From Planctomycetaceae bacterium (GTDB lineage Bacteria > Planctomycetota > Planctomycetia > Pirellulales > Pirellulaceae): a stretch of 55,874 nucleotides of DNA. The notes beneath the pieces were generated by a model that made no database searches, had not been told where the DNA came from, and worked only from the letters and a program-made list of their open reading frames with translations. Below, one piece after another: positions 1-8,229 of the stretch. The translations under genes and the position numbers were made by a program. Each line of letters opens with the position of its first letter. The first letter of the stretch is position 1. The stretch is from NCBI GenBank assembly GCA_016794985.1, contig JAEUIQ010000100.1:1-55874 (forward strand), read 5' to 3'.

Positions 1-19
1 TTTGGCTGCGCCGGGGTGC

Positions 20-272
20 TTGCTTGTGGAACGCAGTTGTTGCGGTCTCGGTTGGATTGAATTTGCTTGTGAAGACGTTTGCTCGACCGCTTCGTTCGCG
101 TGGGGCCGTTCTCGCTACCAAACTTACGCTCCCACCGACAAATCAGTGGGGGGCGGTTTGCTTGTGAAACCAGTTGTTGCGGTCTCGTTTGGGTTGTGCT
201 TGTGAAAATGTTGGCTCGGCCACCTTTGCAGCAAGCTGCTTTGCGAAGGCAGCAGCAGGCTGCCGCAGTCCA
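20..272. repeat. Degenerate duplicated repeats upstream of the toxin-antitoxin pair
   Basis: Two related segments, about 20-90 and 158-222, share the words TGCTTGTG, CAGTTGTTGCGGTCTCG and GCTTGTGAA with small changes, so this is a diverged tandem duplication with a period near 138 bp. A third element at 232-272 (CAAGCTGCT...GCAGCAGG...TGCCGC.GTCCA) reappears in imperfect form at 1021-1061, on the other side of the toxin-antitoxin pair. I see no convincing gene in positions 1-367; the open frames there run through the repeats. Confidence 0.6.
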
Positions 273-310
273 AGGGTAAGCGGGATGATTGGACTTGCCG
301 AGGTTCTTTG

Positions 311-324
311 GTTAGAATACTAAC
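311..324. promoter_or_regulatory. Candidate operator/promoter of the toxin-antitoxin pair
   Basis: GTTAGAATACTAAC is a perfect inverted repeat (GTTAG/CTAAC around AATA) 43 bp before the antitoxin start, and it overlaps a plausible -10-like AGAATA. Toxin-antitoxin operons are commonly autoregulated through a palindrome in this position. That this one is used is inference. Confidence 0.35.
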
Positions 325-367
325 AACGTCGAATCGAGGAAGAATATGAGAACAAGGAGCTATAGAT

Positions 368-559
368 ATGGCAGACACGATTGAATCTCGGCTTGCCCGA
401 GTGGAGCGAGAACTAGCCATTCTTAAAGCCAAAGCCGCAAGTGACAAATCCGACTGGATTGCCGAAATTACGGGTTCATTTAAGGACGATTCAGATTTCG
501 AAGAAATCGTTAGATTGGGGAAAGAACTACGTGACGCGGAATTGCCGACGGAGGACTAA
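368..559 (+). CDS. Small antitoxin-like protein upstream of a PIN toxin
   Basis: This is a 63-residue, highly charged, mostly helical protein. The N-terminal half (residues 5-25) has heptad-like spacing suited to a short coiled coil, and the C-terminal half is acidic (DDSDFEEI, ELPTED). A good ribosome site, AAGGAG at 354-359, lies 8 nt before the ATG. The stop is 3 nt before the TTG start of the PIN-domain gene, so the two are translationally coupled. Small acidic helical proteins in this position usually act as the antitoxin, wrapping the toxin's acidic active site. I recognise no named DNA-binding domain (AbrB, RHH, Phd), so its class is open. The antitoxin role is inferred from gene order. 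Confidence 0.75.
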   Translation: MADTIESRLARVERELAILKAKAASDKSDWIAEITGSFKDDSDFEEIVRLGKELRDAELPTED

Positions 560-562
560 ACC

Positions 563-1006
563 TTGTTCATTTTCGATTCTGATCATCTGAGCATTTTGCA
601 ACGCCAACGAGGCCGAGAGTATAAAAATTTAATCGAACGGTGTTCCCAATTTCAATCCGCTGACTTCTTCGTGACCATCGTGTCGTTTCATGAACAGTTT
701 AACGGCTGGACCGCTTTTGTAGCTCGCGCGAAGGACTCCGCCGCGTTAGTTCGAGGCTACCAGGAACTGGAAAAGGTCATTGACGATTTTTCCAAAGCAC
801 AAGTACTTCCTTTCAGTACTTCAGCCGCCGACGTTTACGATGAATTGCGTAAGCAACGCGTGAGGGTCGGGTCAATGGATTTACGTATTGGATCAATAGC
901 CATCTCGCACCAAATGACCTTACTGACTCGAAATGTCGTGGATTTTGAACGAGTTCCCAAGCTGAGCTTTGCCGATTGGACCGTAGCGATAAATGAGACT
1001 TTATGA
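563..1006 (+). CDS. PIN-domain (VapC-like) ribonuclease toxin
   Basis: The protein has 147 residues, close to the usual VapC length. PIN-fold acidic positions are visible: an N-terminal strand ending in FDSDHLS (Asp at residues 4 and 6), a glutamate in the SFHEQ segment near residue 44, and a C-terminal DLRIGSIAISHQMTLLTRN block (from about residue 105) followed by DF. This block matches the VapC pattern D-x-x-IA-x(n)-LLTRN-x-x-DF. PIN toxins are Mg2+-dependent RNases that cleave tRNA or rRNA and are held inactive by the partner antitoxin. The start is TTG, placed 3 nt after the upstream stop; initiation probably depends on translation of the upstream gene. Imperfect repeats flank the pair. 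Confidence 0.87.
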   Translation: MFIFDSDHLSILQRQRGREYKNLIERCSQFQSADFFVTIVSFHEQFNGWTAFVARAKDSAALVRGYQELEKVIDDFSKAQVLPFSTSAADVYDELRKQRVRVGSMDLRIGSIAISHQMTLLTRNVVDFERVPKLSFADWTVAINETL

Positions 1007-1020
1007 AGATCGGGTTGTAA

Positions 1021-1061
1021 CAAGCTGCTGGGAGAAAGCTGCAGCAGGTTGCCGCGGTCCA
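1021..1061. repeat. Downstream copy of the repeat flanking the toxin-antitoxin pair
   Basis: This 41-nt segment aligns without gaps to 232-272, with about 34 of 41 bases identical by eye. The two copies are direct repeats about 790 bp apart that bracket exactly the promoter, antitoxin and toxin. This is compatible with insertion or duplication of a cassette. No target-site duplication or recombinase gene is visible. Confidence 0.5.
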
Positions 1062-1100
1062 CGGTGGCTATCGCCACTCCGCAAGTATTTCCTAGGTGGT

Positions 1101-2036
1101 TTATGCGTCAGGAGTAACTTCCATTTGTTTCAAGGTCTGCAAGATCGCCAAGAACCCCAAATCCTCGGGGCCAAGGCTGGCCTGTTTGGCTTTGAGCGGG
1201 GATTCGGCCGACTCCGCGAATATGCCTAAGATCGCGGTGGCTTCCAGCTTATGCCACAAGCGATGTTCGTTCGAAAGTTCGGTCTTCAAGTAGATGTTCA
1301 GTTGCAACTCAGGATCGTACTCGGATTCGGTCGTGCGTAAGGCTTGGTCCCAAATCGCGAGCAAAGGACTGTTGAAGTTGATGGTGTTGGAACCTTTGAA
1401 TTGTTGCAACACGTCTTGTTCCGCTTGCTTGGCCTTGCGTTGCAATTCCGCTTGGGTCAATGTTTCACCAGCAAACTGCAAGCCATACTTTGTCGCGAAT
1501 AATCCAAGCGATGGTAGTAGTGACTTCGCCGCAATGGCGGCACCTGCCACCGGATTGAACAGGGCCACCAGTCCGCCAATCAACAGAAAACCACCGAAAA
1601 CGCGATCATCCAAGGCATCAATATAGTCAGCAATTTCCCGAGTCCGATCCGCCAGCGACTTGTGAGCGTTGGGCTTCGCCAACTCAGTAGACTGTGTTTG
1701 CTTGATCAATAAATCTCGCAACATGGCTTGTGAATGTTCGTTGGGCAAATGAAAGATGCGCCGCTTGGGCAATTCGTTGATCGGCGGAACCCCTTCGGGC
1801 AAACTGCGGAGAATCGCCAGCGAATACCCATCGGCGGTGCGACGGTCTGGGATCAAAAAGTAATGACGTTCGTCACACTTCTGGTCAGCCGGAGCGGAGG
1901 TTGTTGAACCGAAGAGAAATAGTCCGCCCACCATCTGACTGACGCTGTGAATACCCGAGGCGGCCTGTTGAATGCCGCCGGAAACCGACGAATAGCCCAG
2001 GTTCGTCGCCCTCTTCAGTAGATTGGTCAGGTCCAT
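1101..2036 (-). CDS. Hypothetical membrane-associated protein
   Basis: I do not recognise the family of this 311-residue protein. Residues 1-40 are rich in Gly/Ser/Gln. A predicted hydrophobic stretch at about 150-195 (GGFLLIGGLVALFNPVAGAA and following) could form one or two membrane segments. The C-terminal third is soluble and helical with many Glu, Lys and Ala. No signal peptide is obvious. The gene runs toward the toxin-antitoxin pair and is divergent from the kinase, with 113 bp or more of non-coding DNA between the starts, so it probably has its own promoter there. Length and sustained coding character make a real gene likely. Function unknown. Confidence 0.7.
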   Translation of the reverse strand: MDLTNLLKRATNLGYSSVSGGIQQAASGIHSVSQMVGGLFLFGSTTSAPADQKCDERHYFLIPDRRTADGYSLAILRSLPEGVPPINELPKRRIFHLPNEHSQAMLRDLLIKQTQSTELAKPNAHKSLADRTREIADYIDALDDRVFGGFLLIGGLVALFNPVAGAAIAAKSLLPSLGLFATKYGLQFAGETLTQAELQRKAKQAEQDVLQQFKGSNTINFNSPLLAIWDQALRTTESEYDPELQLNIYLKTELSNEHRLWHKLEATAILGIFAESAESPLKAKQASLGPEDLGFLAILQTLKQMEVTPDA

Positions 2037-2227
2037 AAAGCACCAGAAGTATTAACGGTTGGTTGACGTATCGCTTGTTGTTCCCGGCACAATCGAGCGT
2101 CTTCACCAGGCTCGACTAAGTTAGGGCTTCGGCAACTACGCTTGAATCCATGCTGTCCGAATACCCGTCGTCGAGTAGTATAACGCATACCAAGCGGCGT
2201 CCCAATCCAATCTTTTCAAATCATACG

Positions 2228-4486
2228 ATGTCGACGACACCAACGAGTAAGAATCGCGACTGGCCTGAGATTGCAGGCTACAGGATCGAAGCCGTCATTG
2301 GCCGTGGTGGTATGGGCCGGGTCTTTCGTGCTCGCGACTTGAAACTCGGTCGTCTGGTCGCCATCAAGTGCCTGTTGCACTCGAGCGACCAACAACTGCT
2401 GCGTCGCTTTACGGAAGAGGCTCGGGCGGTGGCTCAACTGCAGCACCCCAACATTGCACAACTCTACGAATTCGATTGGAACAGCGATCCACCCTATTTT
2501 GTCATGGAGTATTTGGCTGGCGGAACCCTAGCCGAGCTGACCAAGGCTCGACCCGTAGAGCCGTCACTAGCCGCGCGAATCATCGCGACACTAGCTCGCG
2601 CGATTGCACACGCCCACGCCAAATCGATCATCCATCGCGATTTGAAACCAGGCAACGTATTGATCGCCAGCGTTGGCGCTGCGTCGACTCGATCGGAATT
2701 CGACAGCACGGCGTCCGATTCAGCCGGAGCAAGCCAAGACTTGAGCGATGCCAATGCCAGGAGTCTGGATGCAGATTTCGAGACAACGCGCTTGCGGATC
2801 GCCGACTTTGGCTTGGCGCGGCATTTGCAAAATGGGGAACGATTGACGCAGACCGGCGAGGTTCTCGGGACTCCTGAATACATGTCGCCGGAGCAAGCGA
2901 CCGGAATCACGAGCCGTATTGGGCCTGGCACTGATGTTTATTCCTTGGGCGTCATCCTCTACGAGTTGCTGACCGGGCGGCCTCCCTTTGCTGGCCCAGA
3001 CGGACTGCAAACCGTGATGATGTTATTGTCTGATGAACCTATACCACCTCGTGCGATTGTTCCGCGAATACCACGCGACTTGCAAACGATTTGCCTTAAA
3101 TGCCTGGACAAGAAATCGAATCGCAGATATCCGTCCGCCGATGACTTGGCGGCTGACTTGGATCGATACGGTCGGGGCGAACCCATCTTGGCTCGCCCCG
3201 TCTCCTTCATCACACGTCTCGGAAAGTGGACAGCACGGCGTCCATGGCAAGCTGCCGCGTTGGGCCTGCTTCTATTTTCTATTCTGGGAGCGATTGTGGG
3301 CATCGTGCAATTGCAAGCGGCAAACCAAAGAGTTCAAACCGCGAACGAAAAGTTATTGGACACGAATCAGGACCTTATCAAGGCCAATCAAGAAGCCGAA
3401 GAGGCCTTTCGAATTTCTCAACTAGGATTGAATGGCATTGTCACTGAAGTTCGCAACGCGATCGGCGATATCCCACAAGCGTCCGACCTGACGTTGGACG
3501 TCGTTCGTCAATCCACGCAGATCAGTCGTGAGCTTTGGAAATTACGGCCCCACGATTTACTTTCGGCTCGGCAATTGGCCCAATCGCTTGAGATTCAGCG
3601 CTATTCAGAGTGGTTCATCGGCAACGAGGATGATTACCATGCTTTGACCGTTGAATCTTATCAACTGCTCGGTGACTTGGTAACGCAATTTCCAGAAGAA
3701 GCCGATTTGGCTGTAATGCAGATCAAGGTTTGGATGGACACGGCTGACGCATCCGATGTCGAGCGAAAACTGGAACTGGACCGCCAGATTACAAAGCGAT
3801 TGGACGAACTCCTGCAAAGTGATCCAATCGCGAGGGTCTACAAAGTCGCGAGCGAACAAGCCAGCCGGGATTTGAACGAGGCAGCAGCGCGCGGCGATTT
3901 GAATGCCGTCTTGGAGGCGGCTGAACGCCATGCGACGCTCTCCCGCAGGTATCTGGCCAAAGCAGACGACACAGATCGGGTCATCGCTCAATTCTGGTTG
4001 ATTCAAAGTTTACTCAGTCGGTCGCGCTATTTGCTGGTTGCTCAAGATGCGACTCATGCCAGGAGTTCATTGGACGAAGCGCAACAAAACTTGGCTCAAG
4101 TCCCCGCAGAGCAACAGGATTCTCGACAGTTCCGTGAACTGCAAGCAAATATCTCGGATCGTCTTTCCGACGTGGCTCGCCTGGAGGATAATGCCGAAGA
4201 AGCCGTGAAGTTTCTCGGCCGAGCAGCCGAACAGTTTGAAAAATTGGCACAAGACTTTCCGGACGACAGTGGATTGAAAACCACGCTGGCAAACGTCTAC
4301 TTCCGGCAGGCGGTGGTTGACTTTCACGCTGGCCGTCTGGATGCCTCGCGCGAGCGACTGCAAAACGCCGAGCGATGGGTGCAAATGGTTAGAACCACCA
4401 ATCCCGCCGACTCCGTGGCCATCGAACTGGAAAAGCAAATTGTACTCCTCGGCAATGCCGTGAGTGATGAGACGGGCCGTGAGTGA
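2228..4486 (+). CDS. Membrane-anchored Ser/Thr protein kinase with TPR-like C-terminal half
   Basis: The Hanks-type kinase domain fills about residues 15-290: glycine loop GRGGMGRVF (~22), VAIK lysine (~45), HRDLKPGN (~135), DFGLAR (~191), GTPEYMSPEQA (~213) and the DVYSLGVILYELLTG block. All catalytic residues are present. An unusual Ser/Asp-rich insert of about 37 residues lies between the HRD and DFG motifs. A single transmembrane helix follows near 339-362, then a heptad segment and a helical TPR-like region. A longer start at 2150 is possible; neither ATG has a clear ribosome site, and I prefer 2228 because the kinase fold begins soon after. The 3' end runs into a 19-bp tandem repeat. 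It precedes a sigma factor, an arrangement known in planctomycetes for kinase-controlled ECF-like sigma factors. Confidence 0.93.
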   Translation: MSTTPTSKNRDWPEIAGYRIEAVIGRGGMGRVFRARDLKLGRLVAIKCLLHSSDQQLLRRFTEEARAVAQLQHPNIAQLYEFDWNSDPPYFVMEYLAGGTLAELTKARPVEPSLAARIIATLARAIAHAHAKSIIHRDLKPGNVLIASVGAASTRSEFDSTASDSAGASQDLSDANARSLDADFETTRLRIADFGLARHLQNGERLTQTGEVLGTPEYMSPEQATGITSRIGPGTDVYSLGVILYELLTGRPPFAGPDGLQTVMMLLSDEPIPPRAIVPRIPRDLQTICLKCLDKKSNRRYPSADDLAADLDRYGRGEPILARPVSFITRLGKWTARRPWQAAALGLLLFSILGAIVGIVQLQAANQRVQTANEKLLDTNQDLIKANQEAEEAFRISQLGLNGIVTEVRNAIGDIPQASDLTLDVVRQSTQISRELWKLRPHDLLSARQLAQSLEIQRYSEWFIGNEDDYHALTVESYQLLGDLVTQFPEEADLAVMQIKVWMDTADASDVERKLELDRQITKRLDELLQSDPIARVYKVASEQASRDLNEAAARGDLNAVLEAAERHATLSRRYLAKADDTDRVIAQFWLIQSLLSRSRYLLVAQDATHARSSLDEAQQNLAQVPAEQQDSRQFRELQANISDRLSDVARLEDNAEEAVKFLGRAAEQFEKLAQDFPDDSGLKTTLANVYFRQAVVDFHAGRLDASRERLQNAERWVQMVRTTNPADSVAIELEKQIVLLGNAVSDETGRE

Positions 4487-4516
4487 TGAGACGGGCCGTG
4501 AGTGACGAGACGGGCC
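4460..4516. repeat. 19-bp tandem repeat (3 copies) at a kinase/sigma junction
   Basis: GTGAGTGATGAGACGGGCC occurs at 4460-4478 and 4479-4497, and with one change at 4498-4516. As 19 is not a multiple of three, each copy moves the reading frame: the kinase reads the first copy as VSDETGR and stops inside the second. The repeat therefore defines the C-terminus of the kinase and sits just before the ribosome site of the sigma gene. Confidence 0.9.
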
Positions 4517-4548
4517 GTGAAGAATCGCCTGACAAGGAGAAAGCGTCA

Positions 4549-5262
4549 ATGTCGGAAGAACGAATCGAAGCGATCCAAACTCGTTGGAGCCTGGTCCGTA
4601 GCGCCCACATGGAGGGCCGACCGGAGTCGATTGCCGACATGCGGCGGATGTTGGTGTTACGGTACGCCCCGGCCGTTAAACGCTATGTCGGTGCGATCGT
4701 CCGCGATAATGACGACGCTGATGAATTGGCTCAAGATGTCATGTTGCGATTGATGCGTGGAGATTTTGCCGGTGCTGATCCGAGCAAAGGACGATTTCGT
4801 GATTTGCTCAAAACCGCGATCCGCAACATGATCCGCAACCATTGGGAGAAGAAAAACCGCCGTCGAACCACGGACGCTGGGTTGGACTTGGTTCAAGATC
4901 ACAGTGAACAAGAACAGGAATCTGACTGGACCGCGGCTTGGCAACGATCGGTTCTCGATCACACCTGGGCCAGAATGCTGGCCGAAGAAGGTGGGCAACC
5001 TGGCCCCGCTTACCTGGTGCTCAAATTGCGAACCGAATTTCCCGAAGCCAGCTCCGATGAACTGGCGGATCGCTTGAGCAAGCAACTCCGCTCTGAAATT
5101 CGTCCCGACAACTGTAGACAAATGCTGCGTCGGGCCCGTGCCAAGTTTGCCAAACACTTGCTCGACGAAGTCCGCGCGGGCTTGGATGATGAATCGGATT
5201 CGCGAGTCCAAGAGGAACTCGCTTCGCTTGGCTTGTTGCCTTGGGTCAGAGACTTGGTCTAA
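4549..5262 (+). CDS. ECF-like sigma-70 family RNA polymerase sigma factor
   Basis: The 237-residue protein has region 2 at about residues 35-105, including the core-binding DADELAQDVMLRLM and the FRDLLKTAIRNMIRNHWEKK helix. Region 4-like helices follow near 165-215, with a degenerate helix-turn-helix around DELADRLSKQL and CRQMLRRARAKF. The start is set by AAGGAG at 4534-4539, 9 nt before ATG 4549; an upstream in-frame ATG at 4483 would overlap the kinase and lacks such a site. It lies 62 bp after the kinase and is probably co-transcribed. In planctomycetes such sigma factors are thought to be controlled by the adjacent kinase. No anti-sigma factor is nearby. Confidence 0.9.
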   Translation: MSEERIEAIQTRWSLVRSAHMEGRPESIADMRRMLVLRYAPAVKRYVGAIVRDNDDADELAQDVMLRLMRGDFAGADPSKGRFRDLLKTAIRNMIRNHWEKKNRRRTTDAGLDLVQDHSEQEQESDWTAAWQRSVLDHTWARMLAEEGGQPGPAYLVLKLRTEFPEASSDELADRLSKQLRSEIRPDNCRQMLRRARAKFAKHLLDEVRAGLDDESDSRVQEELASLGLLPWVRDLV

Positions 5263-5414
5263 GCACATCATGTAGCGTGGCTTAAACCAAGTTGTATCGA
5301 AACTCGGCTCCAATGAATACAACTCTGTTGGCAATGGATGCGTTCAACGCAGCAAACAGACGACCTGCACTACGCACCAACCCCCAGTTATCCCGCGAAC
5401 CAAGCACGGTTGCA

Positions 5415-5444
5415 CAAAAAACTCGGCGACCAGAGTCACCGAGT
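5415..5444 (-). terminator. Rho-independent terminator (minus strand)
   Basis: Read on the minus strand, ACTCGGTGAC-TCTG-GTCGCCGAGT forms a 10-bp stem with one mismatch, followed by a run of T. It lies 35 nt after the stop of the secreted protein gene at 5479-6138. Confidence 0.8.
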
Positions 5445-5478
5445 CGAACGTGTTTCCCTTGGACTTCGTAAGAAGGCC

Positions 5479-6138
5479 TTAGCGATTCCAAACTGGATTC
5501 AAGTGAGATAGATTTCCGTTTGGGTCCACCATCTGATAGTGTCCCATCGAGTCCATCATGAAAGTTCGACCGTAGTAGTCGGTATAGGTTTGTCCTTGCT
5601 GAGCCGTGTAGGGCAAGTAACTACGATCATCGCCACCGGAACTGCTGTACCACGTGCTGCCCGACATCAGGTCGCCGAAGTCTCGTTGCTGACGATTGTA
5701 GACATCGAAGCGTTCTTGGTTGGTGGCACCCCAGAGGTTATTGACGTGGTTTCTGTAGCCAACTTGGGCCGCGCGATCTCGCGCGTTGATCTCACGTGTC
5801 GTTTGGTGGTAGTTGATCATGCCTTCGCGCGAAAACCCGCCCGTGGCTGCGTAGTAGTACGCGAACTGTTGAGCATTCATTTGGCCATAGGGCGACCCGG
5901 CCTGTAAGTATTGCTGATACATCTGTTGAACACGTGGGTCGTCCATATTCTGATTGATGATTTGATTCTCTGCCTGTTGCATTTGGTAATGGAGTTGATT
6001 CATTCGCTGATAGCTCTGATTCAACATGGCCTCGGTTTGGCTGACTTGCTGCTGCATGTAAGCATTCAAGTCTTGTGCATTGCTGGTTTGAATCGTCAGC
6101 AACGAAGCAATCAGGGCGGTGGTGATGGATTTGAACAT
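5479..6138 (-). CDS. Secreted Gln/Tyr-rich protein (paralogue of the 7443 gene)
   Basis: The 219-residue protein has a Sec signal peptide (about 1-21, ending TSNA/Q). The mature part begins with a Gln/Met/Asn-rich helical segment (about 25-75) and continues with a block containing FAYYYAATGG, REINARDRAAQ and NLWGATNQERFDVYN. It ends in short beta-type repeats with YTDYYGRTFMMDSMGHYQMV. The same order of elements is found in the protein at 7443-8084 (YAVYYVRSGG, RTADLNSQDRNA, a W/Y-rich C-terminus), so the two are diverged paralogues. The start is supported by AAAGGAAA 7 nt upstream. It is exported, with no recognisable enzyme motif; function unknown. Confidence 0.8.
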   Translation of the reverse strand: MFKSITTALIASLLTIQTSNAQDLNAYMQQQVSQTEAMLNQSYQRMNQLHYQMQQAENQIINQNMDDPRVQQMYQQYLQAGSPYGQMNAQQFAYYYAATGGFSREGMINYHQTTREINARDRAAQVGYRNHVNNLWGATNQERFDVYNRQQRDFGDLMSGSTWYSSSGGDDRSYLPYTAQQGQTYTDYYGRTFMMDSMGHYQMVDPNGNLSHLNPVWNR

Positions 6139-6394
6139 TCGCGGTTTCCTTTAGTTGGAAGGGGTATTGTTTGAGCCACGGAATTGGCGGCTCGGTGAGC
6201 CCACAACCGGCCAGCTGCGAGTTTGTGACGAAACTTCCCCCAAAAAAGCCAGGAATACCGATTTTTCGACGTTTTCAGATTCGCATTTTTTTTGTCACAG
6301 CGGTGCCATTGATGTGTAGTGGTAACAACGCGAGTCGATCGTGTGTGATTGGCTGGCGAACGTCCACAAAACCCAATGAATTTGGAGTACTCGA

Positions 6395-7108
6395 ATGAAA
6401 GTCTGCACAATTGCTCGATGGATTGCCCCGGCCCTATTATTGGCGACTGGAATGGCGACTCCCGACTCGGTTTCAGCCCAACTTTCCGCCCTGCGACAAG
6501 CGGCCCAATCGTCTGGCTCCGTTGCTCCTCCCGTCGTCGAGAACCCCGGCACGATTCCCGGAACGCCGGTGCCCGAGGCTAACTTAGAGGCGGCAAACCT
6601 GTTGCCCTTAGCTCCGGTCCTGCTCTACGGCGTCGAAGAGCAATATCGAGGCGCGGCTCAACCGGATGGCAGTTATCGGCTTGAATCCCAAGCCGACGAA
6701 TCGAACATCAAGTTTTTTTACGCCGATAACCCAAGAGATACTTACGGACGTCGCGAGATCCGGGCGAATTTTGAGTTCGACGGGTCTGGCTCGGCAGGTA
6801 TGATCTACGGCTACCAACAGAACCCCATTCAGTATTACTTGTTCTTACTGGATGCGAACGAAACGTTTCGGGTTCTGGAACGAACCGCCGAAGGATTCTC
6901 TGAAGTCATCAACATGAGCGTCGAAGGCGGAAAAAAGCACGAGTTGGTCTTGCGAGAAAACGGCTCTGAAGTGCAGATTTCGCTAAACGGCCAGAACATG
7001 ATTTCGCTCAGCAATGATCGCACTGGAATGGGTGCCGTGGGCTTGGCCACCATCGGTGCCGGAACCTTCCATTTCCGGAAGTTTGAAATTCTAACGCTTC
7101 GGAATTAG
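6395..7108 (+). CDS. Secreted beta-sandwich (LamG/DUF1080-like) protein
   Basis: The 237-residue protein has a signal peptide (about 1-28, cleavage after VSAQ), a Pro-rich linker, then one domain of about 180 residues with alternating strands (REIRANFEFDGSGSAGMIYG, KHELVLRENGSEVQISLNG, GAVGLATIGAGTFHFRKFEI). The pattern, including the final 'F..F.I' strand, is typical of concanavalin-like domains such as LamG or the DUF1080 3-keto-glycoside hydrolase fold. I see no catalytic signature, so binding is as likely as catalysis. GGAG 7 nt before the ATG supports the start. It lies between the two paralogous Gln/Tyr-rich secreted proteins and is followed by a terminator. Fold assignment moderate, function unknown. 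Confidence 0.8.
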   Translation: MKVCTIARWIAPALLLATGMATPDSVSAQLSALRQAAQSSGSVAPPVVENPGTIPGTPVPEANLEAANLLPLAPVLLYGVEEQYRGAAQPDGSYRLESQADESNIKFFYADNPRDTYGRREIRANFEFDGSGSAGMIYGYQQNPIQYYLFLLDANETFRVLERTAEGFSEVINMSVEGGKKHELVLRENGSEVQISLNGQNMISLSNDRTGMGAVGLATIGAGTFHFRKFEILTLRN

Positions 7109-7134
7109 CCGTCCGCATTTGCGAAAATACTTAC

Positions 7135-7171
7135 CAGCGAGGGGTCACTCCATTGGCTCCTCGCTGTTTTT
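7135..7171 (+). terminator. Rho-independent terminator after the beta-sandwich gene
   Basis: CAGCGAGG (7135-7142) pairs with CCTCGCTG (7159-7166), followed by TTTTTG. It begins 27 nt after the stop codon at 7108. The remaining non-coding stretch to 7442 shows no other structure I can support, apart from the ribosome site AGGAG before the next gene. Confidence 0.8.
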
Positions 7172-7442
7172 GTTGGTAAGCAATTACCCCAGAATCCGAA
7201 ACTTGGCCGGGGCTTCGAAAAATTCTGAATTTTCTTCGTCACAACCCAATCGGCTTGCTGTACGGGGTATCGATCGGCAAGTTCGCCGACAAGAACCACA
7301 TCCCCCTTTACTTAAAGCTCTGCCCAGCCTGATGAATTTCGCGGCGGTTGCCAAGTCGCGAACCAAGCAGCAGCCCGCAAGAAGTCGCGAGGCTCGTTGC
7401 GAATCAAAACACCAGGTTGCGACAAAGCCAGGAGCCTTTCCC

Positions 7443-8084
7443 ATGTTCAAGTCACGATTCGCTTTCACCGCTGTTTTGGTTAGCTTCCTAAGCTGGAGTC
7501 TGTCGGCCACGGCCCACGCCCAAAGCTACTACGACATGATGTCGGGCATTATCAATGAAGGCCAAGCGGCCGAAGCCCAAATTTGGGACGCCTACAATCG
7601 CAGCGTCAATGAAGAACAAAACCTCTATCAACGAGCCATGCAAGATCCACAAGTGCTTGCTCGCTATCGCCAGTTTTTGGCCAGTGGCGGCCAAGCATCT
7701 TTGGAGGACTATGCGGTTTATTACGTTCGATCAGGTGGCGGCAACGCTCAAGTTTTCAACCGCAACATGCGTCGGACTGCCGATCTGAACTCCCAGGATC
7801 GAAACGCCATCTTTGGCGCCTACAACTCGATCAATCAAATCAATCAAGGTACTCACGCGAACCGAGGCCGCAGCGCGGAATATCGCAACCGCTTGATTGG
7901 CGAGGAGCTACTGGGCAGCGCCACCCACCACAACCAATGGGGTAGCTTCCAAGTTCCTACCACACTGACCTATGGTACATGGGCTGCCGACAACCAAGGC
8001 AACATGTTCACAGTAGATCGCTCGGGCCAATACTACCTCTATACCAACTGGGGTTGGCAACCACTGCACGCCAGTGGCCGGTAG
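7443..8084 (+). CDS. Secreted Gln/Tyr-rich protein (paralogue of the 5479 gene)
   Basis: The 213-residue protein has a clear signal peptide (about 1-29, ending in ATAHAQ). The mature protein is helical first (NEGQAAEAQIWDAYNRS, EEQNLYQRAMQDPQVLARY), then has the paralogue-shared core (YAVYYVRSGGGNAQVFNRN, RTADLNSQDRNAIFGAYN) and a strand-rich end with YGTWAADNQGNMFTVDRSG. The frame is open far upstream, but AGGAG lies 9 nt before ATG 7443 and the signal peptide begins there, so this start is preferred. A terminator follows. Function unknown. Confidence 0.8.
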   Translation: MFKSRFAFTAVLVSFLSWSLSATAHAQSYYDMMSGIINEGQAAEAQIWDAYNRSVNEEQNLYQRAMQDPQVLARYRQFLASGGQASLEDYAVYYVRSGGGNAQVFNRNMRRTADLNSQDRNAIFGAYNSINQINQGTHANRGRSAEYRNRLIGEELLGSATHHNQWGSFQVPTTLTYGTWAADNQGNMFTVDRSGQYYLYTNWGWQPLHASGR

Positions 8085-8147
8085 CGAAGTTGGCAAGTTC
8101 GACTCGCCACCAGCACGACCGCTAAACCTCGGCCCCACCCCACCCGA

Positions 8148-8201
8148 TCAGCGACAACGACACGAGCCCACCTCGCTTCGTTGTCGCTGACCGGCTTTTT
8201 T
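8148..8201 (+). terminator. Rho-independent terminator
   Basis: TCAGCGACAACG (8148-8159) pairs perfectly with CGTTGTCGCTGA (8179-8190) across a 19-nt loop and is followed by CCGGCTTTTTT. It lies 63 nt after the stop of the secreted protein gene at 8084. Confidence 0.85.
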
Positions 8202-8229
8202 GTACACAACTGTCTTGCACGAGAGCGAG

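Noticed and set aside
1..1100. Integron attC sites around the toxin-antitoxin pair
   Set aside because: The flanking repeats lack the RYYYAAC and GTTRRRY end sequences, and no integrase is present; kept only as direct repeats.
5282..5491. Short minus-strand frame between the sigma gene and the secreted protein gene
   Set aside because: It overlaps the terminator at 5415-5444 and has no ribosome site or protein-like composition.
7119..7442. Longer start for the secreted protein at 7443
   Set aside because: The frame is open, but a signal peptide begins exactly at 7443 with AGGAG upstream, and a terminator of the previous gene lies in the extension.
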